From: Burkholderiales bacterium
Lineage (GTDB): Bacteria; Pseudomonadota; Gammaproteobacteria; Burkholderiales; Burkholderiaceae_F
Length of the DNA: 64,000 nt
Direction of reading: 5' to 3'
Assembly (NCBI GenBank): GCA_020355165.1
Contig: CP070661.1
Coordinates: forward strand, 1,529,588 to 1,593,587
Position 1 is the first letter of the stretch. Each line of letters opens with the position of its first letter. Below the pieces are notes generated by a model. It did no database searches, was not told the origin of the DNA, and saw nothing but the letters and a program-made list of their open reading frames with translations. The translations under genes were made by a program, and so were the position numbers. This document shows positions 59,348 through 64,000 of this stretch, piece after piece.

Positions 59348-61096
59348 GTGAACTCCGCCGCGAGCACGGCGCCCTCGGGCGCCGGCTTTGCGTCGCTGCG
59401 CCGGGCCTGGGGCGTGGCGCCGGGCAGCCTGCTCGCCGCGGCGCTGGTGATCGCCTTCCTGGCCGCGTTCCTGCTGCTGCCGGTCGGCACGGTCTTCGTC
59501 ACCGCCTTCGCCGACGCCGACGGCAGCTTCACCCTCGGCCACTTCGCGTCGTTCTTCACGACCTCGCTGATGCGCGAGTCGTTCGGCAACTCGCTTTACG
59601 TGGCGCTCGCCAGCGTGGCGCTCGCCTCGGCGATCGCCGTGCCACTGGCCTACCTCACGGTGCGCTTCGAGTTCCGCGGCGCGATCCTGATCCAGACGCT
59701 CGGCGTGCTGCCGCTGATCATGCCGCCCTTCGTCGGCGCGGTGGCGATGACGCTGATCTTCGGCCGCTCGGGAACGGTCAACCTGCTGCTCGACCAGTAT
59801 CTCGGCTTCACCGTCCCGTTCATGCAGGGCCTCAATGGCGTGATCTTCGTCGAGAGCCTGCACTACTTCCCGTTCATCCTGATGAACCTGATCGTCACCC
59901 TGCGCAACATCGACAGCGCGATGGAGGAGGCGGCACTGAACCTGGGCTGCCGCGGCTGGCGGCTGTTCCGCCGGGTCGTGTTCCCGCTCGCCCTGCCCGG
60001 CTATCTGGCCGGCGCGGCGCTGGTCTTCGTCAAGGTGTTCGACGACCTCGGCACGCCGCTGGTGCTCGGCGCCACCAACATGCTGGCGCCGCAGGCCTAC
60101 CTGCGCATCACCCAGGTCGGCCTCGAGGACCCGATGGGCTACGTGATCAGCGTGATCATGATCGCCTTCTCGATCCTCGCCCTGTGGCTGTCGGTGCGGG
60201 TGATGAAGGGCAAGGACTACACCACGGTGCAGAAGGGCGCCGGCGGCCTGGCTCGGCGGCGGCTGTCGGCCGGCGAGTCGGTGCTGGCCTACGCCGGCAT
60301 CGGGCTGGTGCTGCTGGTGGTGCTGTCGCCCCACTTCGGGCTGGCGATCCTGTCCTTCGCCCGCGTGTGGAGCTTCTCGCCGCTGCCCGACGCCTACACC
60401 CTGCAGCACTACGCGACCGTGTTCAGCGAGAGCAGTTTCATGATCAGCAACACGCTGCTGTACTGCGGGCTGGCGGCGCTGATCGACGTGGCGATCGGCA
60501 CGACCATCGCCTACCTGATCCTGCGCACGCGGCTGCCCGGCCGGCAGTGGCTCGACTTCGTCGCCAGCGCAGCGATCGCGGTGCCCGGCATCGTGCTGGC
60601 GATCGGCTACCTGCGCAGCTTCCAGGGCCTGCAGTTGTTCGGCGTGCCGGTCACGCAGACCTGGATCCTGATCATGATCGCCTACGCCGTGCGCCGCCTG
60701 CCCTATGCGCTGCGCTCGTGCATGGCGGCGCTGCAGCAGATCAACGTCAGCCTCGAGGAAGCTGCCGAGATGCTCGGCGCCAGCGGCTGGCGCACCGTGC
60801 GGCGGATCGTCATCCCCCTGATGGCCGGCGGCATCCTGGCCGGCTTCGTCTCCAGCTTCATCACCGCCGCGGTCGAGCTCTCGGCGACCATCCTCCTGGT
60901 GGTGAAGGAATCGCAGGCGCCGATGAGCTACGGCATCTACCTGTACATGCAGTCGGTCGCCGGCCGCGGGCCCGGCGCCGCGCTCGGCGTGCTTGCGGTG
61001 GCACTGGTCGCGCTCGGCACCTACCTGTCACACCGGGTGGTCGAGCGCGCGCAGGCCGCCAGTGCGCCGGCCCGCACGGCCGGGCGAAGCCGATGA
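59348..61096 (+). CDS. ABC transporter permease, double (FbpB-type)
   Basis: A 582-residue permease with two ABC permease halves, each with about six membrane segments and an EAA loop: EEAALNLGCRGWRLFRRV near 195 and EEAAEMLGASGWRTVRRI near 480. This is the single-chain form found in FbpB-like iron(III) or phosphonate importers. GTG start, 7 bases after the binding protein gene. Its stop overlaps the ATPase start (ATGA at 61093-61096). Confidence 0.9.
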   Translation: MNSAASTAPSGAGFASLRRAWGVAPGSLLAAALVIAFLAAFLLLPVGTVFVTAFADADGSFTLGHFASFFTTSLMRESFGNSLYVALASVALASAIAVPLAYLTVRFEFRGAILIQTLGVLPLIMPPFVGAVAMTLIFGRSGTVNLLLDQYLGFTVPFMQGLNGVIFVESLHYFPFILMNLIVTLRNIDSAMEEAALNLGCRGWRLFRRVVFPLALPGYLAGAALVFVKVFDDLGTPLVLGATNMLAPQAYLRITQVGLEDPMGYVISVIMIAFSILALWLSVRVMKGKDYTTVQKGAGGLARRRLSAGESVLAYAGIGLVLLVVLSPHFGLAILSFARVWSFSPLPDAYTLQHYATVFSESSFMISNTLLYCGLAALIDVAIGTTIAYLILRTRLPGRQWLDFVASAAIAVPGIVLAIGYLRSFQGLQLFGVPVTQTWILIMIAYAVRRLPYALRSCMAALQQINVSLEEAAEMLGASGWRTVRRIVIPLMAGGILAGFVSSFITAAVELSATILLVVKESQAPMSYGIYLYMQSVAGRGPGAALGVLAVALVALGTYLSHRVVERAQAASAPARTAGRSR

Positions 61097-62178
61097 GAAA
61101 GGTCGCCGTCGAGTGCCGCAAGATCGGCCTGTCCTACGGTCGGACCGAGGTACTGCGGGACGTCAACCTGCGGATCGAGCCCGGCGAGTTCTTCGCCCTG
61201 CTCGGACCGTCGGGTTCGGGCAAGTCCACCCTGCTGCGGCTGATCGCCGGCTTCAACCGGCTCGATCGCGGCGAACTGCTGGTCGACGGCCGCGACATTA
61301 CGGCGGTTGCCCCGCACGCACGCAACATCGGCATGGTGTTCCAGAGCTATGCGCTGTGGCCGCACCTGACCGTGTTCGACAACGTCGCCTTCGGCCTAGT
61401 CGAGCGCCGGCTGGCGCGCGACGAGATCCGCCGCCGTACCGAGGCAGCGCTCGACCTGGTCGGCCTGCGTGACTTCGCCCAGCGGCGGCCGAACCAGCTC
61501 TCCGGCGGCCAGCAGCAGCGGGTGGCGCTGGCGCGCACGGTGGTGATCGAGCCGCAGGTGCTGCTCCTCGACGAGCCGCTGTCGAACCTCGACAAGAACC
61601 TTCGCGTGACGATGCGTCAGGAACTGCTGGCGCTGCAGCGCATGCTCGGCATCACGACGATCTTCGTCACCCACGACCAGGAGGAGGCGATGACCACCGC
61701 CGACCGCATGGCCGTGCTCGACTGCGGTGTCGTGCAGCAGGTCGGTTCGCCCTCCGAGCTGTTCGACTTCCCGGTCAATCGCTTCGTCGCCAGCTTCGTC
61801 GGCACCACCAATCTGCTCGACGGTGTGCTGTCGGCAGACGGCACCGACGCGGTGCGCTTCGATACGGCAGGCGCCGGCAGCCTGCGCCTGCCGCGCACTG
61901 CCGAGACGCCGCCGCCCGGGGCCGCAGCGATGAGTTTCCGCCCGCACGCGCTGCAGATGCAAGCGGTCGACGCGGTGCGCGATCCTGCGCTGCTGTGGCT
62001 GACCGGCACGGTCGAAGCGGCCGAGTTCCTCGGCGAGACGACGCGCTACCGGGTGCGGGTCAGCACGGTCGCCCTCACCGCTGACCAGGTCCACTTCGGC
62101 GGCACCCCCAAGTTCGCCGACGGCACGACGGTGGCCCTCGGCGTGGCGCCGTCGCAGCTGCGCTACCTGCCTACCTGA
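61093..62178 (+). CDS. ABC transporter ATP-binding protein (FbpC/PotA-like)
   Basis: A 361-residue ATPase that drives the importer. Walker A is GPSGSGKST at residues 38-46, the signature [13 protein letters not shown] is near 140, and Walker [16 protein letters not shown] follows. The C-terminal TOBE-type region (about 275-361, [13 protein letters not shown]) is present as in sugar/iron/spermidine importers. Stop-start overlap with the permease gene. The transported substrate cannot be read from the sequence. Confidence 0.92.
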   Translation: MRKVAVECRKIGLSYGRTEVLRDVNLRIEPGEFFALLGPSGSGKSTLLRLIAGFNRLDRGELLVDGRDITAVAPHARNIGMVFQSYALWPHLTVFDNVAFGLVERRLARDEIRRRTEAALDLVGLRDFAQRRPNQLSGGQQQRVALARTVVIEPQVLLLDEPLSNLDKNLRVTMRQELLALQRMLGITTIFVTHDQEEAMTTADRMAVLDCGVVQQVGSPSELFDFPVNRFVASFVGTTNLLDGVLSADGTDAVRFDTAGAGSLRLPRTAETPPPGAAAMSFRPHALQMQAVDAVRDPALLWLTGTVEAAEFLGETTRYRVRVSTVALTADQVHFGGTPKFADGTTVALGVAPSQLRYLPT

Positions 62179-62188
62179 GGGGCCGTCG

Positions 62189-62539
62189 TCACGCCTTGCG
62201 TGACGAGGCCTTCTTGGCCGCCTTCGGCGCCGCCGCCTTGGCGAGCTTGGTCGCCTTCGGGCCGGCGGCCAGCAGCGTGTCGATGTTGCGCTCGATGTGA
62301 TGCTCGAAGGCCGACTTGAACGGCCGCAGCAGGAAGCCCAGCTGCACGTTCAGGTCGATGTAATGCTCGGTCACGTGCAGGTGACCGTCGACGCCCAGGC
62401 GGGTGAAGTGGATCGTGTCGCCTTCCCAGCGGCTCTGCAGGTCGTACTCCCTGGCCAGGTCGTCGGCGGCCTTCTGCGCGACCTTCTTCGCCTCCTTCAG
62501 CGGCAGGTGGTGCATCCGCTTGTACTTGATCTCCGACAT
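62189..62539 (-). CDS. Polyhydroxyalkanoate system family protein
   Basis: A 116-residue protein of the small PHA-granule-associated family, known in polyhydroxyalkanoate-making betaproteobacteria; the molecular role is unclear. It starts MSEIKYKRMHHLPLKEAKK, has the DDLAREYDLQSRWEGDTIHF core and a Lys/Ala-rich tail (KATKLAKAAAPKAAKKASSRKA), which may bind nucleic acid or the granule surface (inference). It follows ghrB by 18 bases on the same strand. Confidence 0.85.
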   Translation of the reverse strand: MSEIKYKRMHHLPLKEAKKVAQKAADDLAREYDLQSRWEGDTIHFTRLGVDGHLHVTEHYIDLNVQLGFLLRPFKSAFEHHIERNIDTLLAAGPKATKLAKAAAPKAAKKASSRKA

Positions 62540-62557
62540 CGGCGGCTTCCTTGCGTG

Positions 62558-63550
62558 CTATTGGCGACGCCGGTCCCAGGCGTCCGGGTTGAGCAGACAC
62601 GGCGGCCGGCGGCCGGCCAGCGCGTCGGCGAGGTTGCGCATCGCCAGCCGCGCCATCGCCTCGCGGGTGGCCTGCGTGCTCGATGCGATGTGCGGCGTCA
62701 TCACCACGTTCTCCAGTTCGAGGAAGCCCGGGTTCAGCTGCGGCTCGTTCTCGAACACGTCGAGCCCGGCGGCGGCCAGGCGGCCGTCGCGCAGCGCCCG
62801 CACCAGCGCCGCGTCGTCGACGACGCCGCCGCGCGCCAGGTTGACCAGCACCGCGGTCGGCTTCATCAGCGCCAGTTCGGCGGCGCCGATCAGGTGATGC
62901 GTGCTCGGCAGGTACGGCACCATGACCACGACGTGGTCGGCCTGCCGCAGCAGCTCCTCCTTGCCGACCCACTGCGCGCCGGCCTCCACGTCGGCCGGCA
63001 GCCGCGCCGTGTCGGCGTAGATGACACGCATCGAGAATCCGGCCGCCCTGCGCGCGATCGCCCGGCCGATGCGCCCGAAGCCGATGATGCCGAGCGTGCG
63101 GCCGTGCAGGTCGGCGCCGGCGAACTGGTCGAACTCCCAGCGCTTCCAGTGGCCGGCGCGCAGCCAGCGCTCCGACTCGCCGAGGCGCCGCGCCGCGGCC
63201 AGCAGCAGCGCGAGGGCATGGTCGGCGACGCTCTCGTTGAGCACCTCCGGCGTGTTGGTGGCCAGCACGCCGTGCCTGGTGCAGGCCGCCAGGTCGAAGT
63301 TGTTGAAGCCGACCGCGACGTTGGCGACGACCTTCAGCTTCGCCGCAGCGGCCAGCACCGCCTCGTCGATCCGGTCGGTGGCGAAGGTCAGCGCGCCGTC
63401 GGCAGCCGCCAGCCGCCGCGCCAGCTCTTCGGGCGGCAGCAGGCGGTCGCCCTGGTTGTCGTCGAGCGCGTAGACCGACTTCAGTTCTTCGATCAGCGAC
63501 GGGTAGATGCGCCGGGTGACGGCGACGCGTGGTTTGCCTGCGGTGCTCAT
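62558..63550 (-). CDS. ghrB: Glyoxylate/hydroxypyruvate reductase B (D-glycerate dehydrogenase)
   Basis: Reduces glyoxylate or hydroxypyruvate with NAD(P)H. The 330-residue D-2-hydroxyacid dehydrogenase has [15 protein letters not shown] near residue 150, [15 protein letters not shown], and the catalytic Arg, Glu and His in that and FENEP...TPHIASS. Its start overlaps the stop of the transporter gene (ATGA at 63547-63550 on the minus strand), so the two are translationally coupled. Relatives include D-glycerate, phosphonate and 4-phosphoerythronate enzymes. Confidence 0.92.
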   Translation of the reverse strand: MSTAGKPRVAVTRRIYPSLIEELKSVYALDDNQGDRLLPPEELARRLAAADGALTFATDRIDEAVLAAAAKLKVVANVAVGFNNFDLAACTRHGVLATNTPEVLNESVADHALALLLAAARRLGESERWLRAGHWKRWEFDQFAGADLHGRTLGIIGFGRIGRAIARRAAGFSMRVIYADTARLPADVEAGAQWVGKEELLRQADHVVVMVPYLPSTHHLIGAAELALMKPTAVLVNLARGGVVDDAALVRALRDGRLAAAGLDVFENEPQLNPGFLELENVVMTPHIASSTQATREAMARLAMRNLADALAGRRPPCLLNPDAWDRRRQ

Positions 63551-64000
63551 TGGAAGAAGACGAACGTAAGGGCGATGAAGGTCGGGATGAGGATAGCGCC
63601 GGACCACAGCATGTAGCCGAAGAAGCCCGGCATGCGGATGCGGCGTTCCTCGGCGATCGCCTTGACCATGAAGTTGGGGGCGTTGCCGATGTAGGTGTTG
63701 GCGCCCATGAACACCGACCCGGCGGAGATCGCCAGCAGGGTCGGCGCCATGCTCGTCATCAGCGCCTGCGGCTCGCCGCCGGCAAGGTTGAAGAACACCA
63801 GGTAGGTCGGCGCGTTGTCGAGGAACGACGACAGCGATCCGGCCATCCAGAAGTACATGCTGTTGACCGGCTGCCCGCCGCCGTCGGTGACCAGTTGCAC
63901 CAGCGGCGCGAAGGCGCCGGCGCTGCCGCTCCTGAGCATCAGCAGCACCGGCGCCATGGTCAGGAAGATGCCGAAGAACAGCTTCGCCACCTCCTCGATC
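63547..64000 (-). CDS. Sodium:proton antiporter-like ion transporter, C-terminal part
   Basis: Only the last ~151 residues are in the window; the gene continues beyond 64000. About four membrane segments are visible. [23 protein letters not shown] and [22 protein letters not shown] match the ArsB/NhaD superfamily of sodium:proton antiporters or citrate-type carriers, where Asp/Asn in the broken helices bind the ion. It shares a stop-start overlap with ghrB. The exact substrate is not decidable from this piece. Confidence 0.7.
   Translation of the reverse strand, partial: IEEVAKLFFGIFLTMAPVLLMLRSGSAGAFAPLVQLVTDGGGQPVNSMYFWMAGSLSSFLDNAPTYLVFFNLAGGEPQALMTSMAPTLLAISAGSVFMGANTYIGNAPNFMVKAIAEERRIRMPGFFGYMLWSGAILIPTFIALTFVFFQ

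Overview
The window is about 64 kb of high-GC, densely coding DNA. Gene content and order point to a betaproteobacterium of the Burkholderiales. Diagnostic blocks are cysS-alkA-accA-tilS-lysC-tRNA-Ser, the PHP/YciO/M50/trpS/dapA/bamC run, pyrG-kdsA-eno-ftsB, and suhB/trmJ/cysE. I recognise the order of these blocks from the group; no database search was possible.

Layout. 1-236 is a GC-poor islet against the 3' end of a tRNA-Ser(GCU) gene and carries a partial copy of that tRNA end. 411-6270 (minus) holds lysC, tilS, accA, a 3-methyladenine glycosylase and cysS. 6447-8955 (plus) holds a TPR protein, a periplasmic and a cytoplasmic cyclophilin, and lpxH; a REP-like doublet follows. cysE and trmJ (minus) face suhB and mutS (plus). 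14256-17011 holds an FKBP, a ribosomal oxygenase, an unknown protein and a small lipoprotein closed by a good terminator. 17107-24078 (minus) is a housekeeping block. 24092-28877 holds a hydrolase, an acyl-CoA synthetase, two small paralogous unknown proteins, a DUF455 protein and a VOC protein.

The most distinctive region is 28928-37264. A GntR/FCD regulator is divergent from hcmB, a CoA ligase, a MeaB-type GTPase, hcmA and a thiamine-diphosphate lyase. The mutase large subunit has Ile90 and Asp117, the residues that separate 2-hydroxyisobutyryl-CoA mutase from methylmalonyl-CoA mutase. The operon therefore probably activates 2-hydroxyisobutyrate (or a similar branched 2-hydroxy acid) to its CoA ester. 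The ester could then be rearranged by the B12 mutase to 3-hydroxybutyryl-CoA, or cleaved by the lyase to acetone and formyl-CoA. Next to it lies a 350-residue protein made of two gamma-carbonic-anhydrase-like beta-helices. Its three zinc histidines are split between the halves: two in the first, one in the second.

38337-47290 holds an orphan CadC-like regulator with TPRs, a homoserine-dehydrogenase-like oxidoreductase, and ftsB, eno, kdsA, pyrG and a ketopantoate reductase. Two short repeat-like motifs flank kdsA. 47443-50048 holds unknown and accessory genes, including a small trypsin-like protease. 50056-55780 (minus) holds a Tricorn-type protease, a cobalt-type nitrile hydratase operon (alpha, beta, activator) and an AlaX editing protein. 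55838-62539 holds a wax ester synthase/DGAT, a divergent acyl-CoA-binding protein with a clear promoter, a three-gene ABC importer and a PHA-system protein; with the lipid and PHA genes this suggests carbon-storage metabolism. The window ends in ghrB and a truncated ion transporter. No gene-free stretch exceeds 300 bases.
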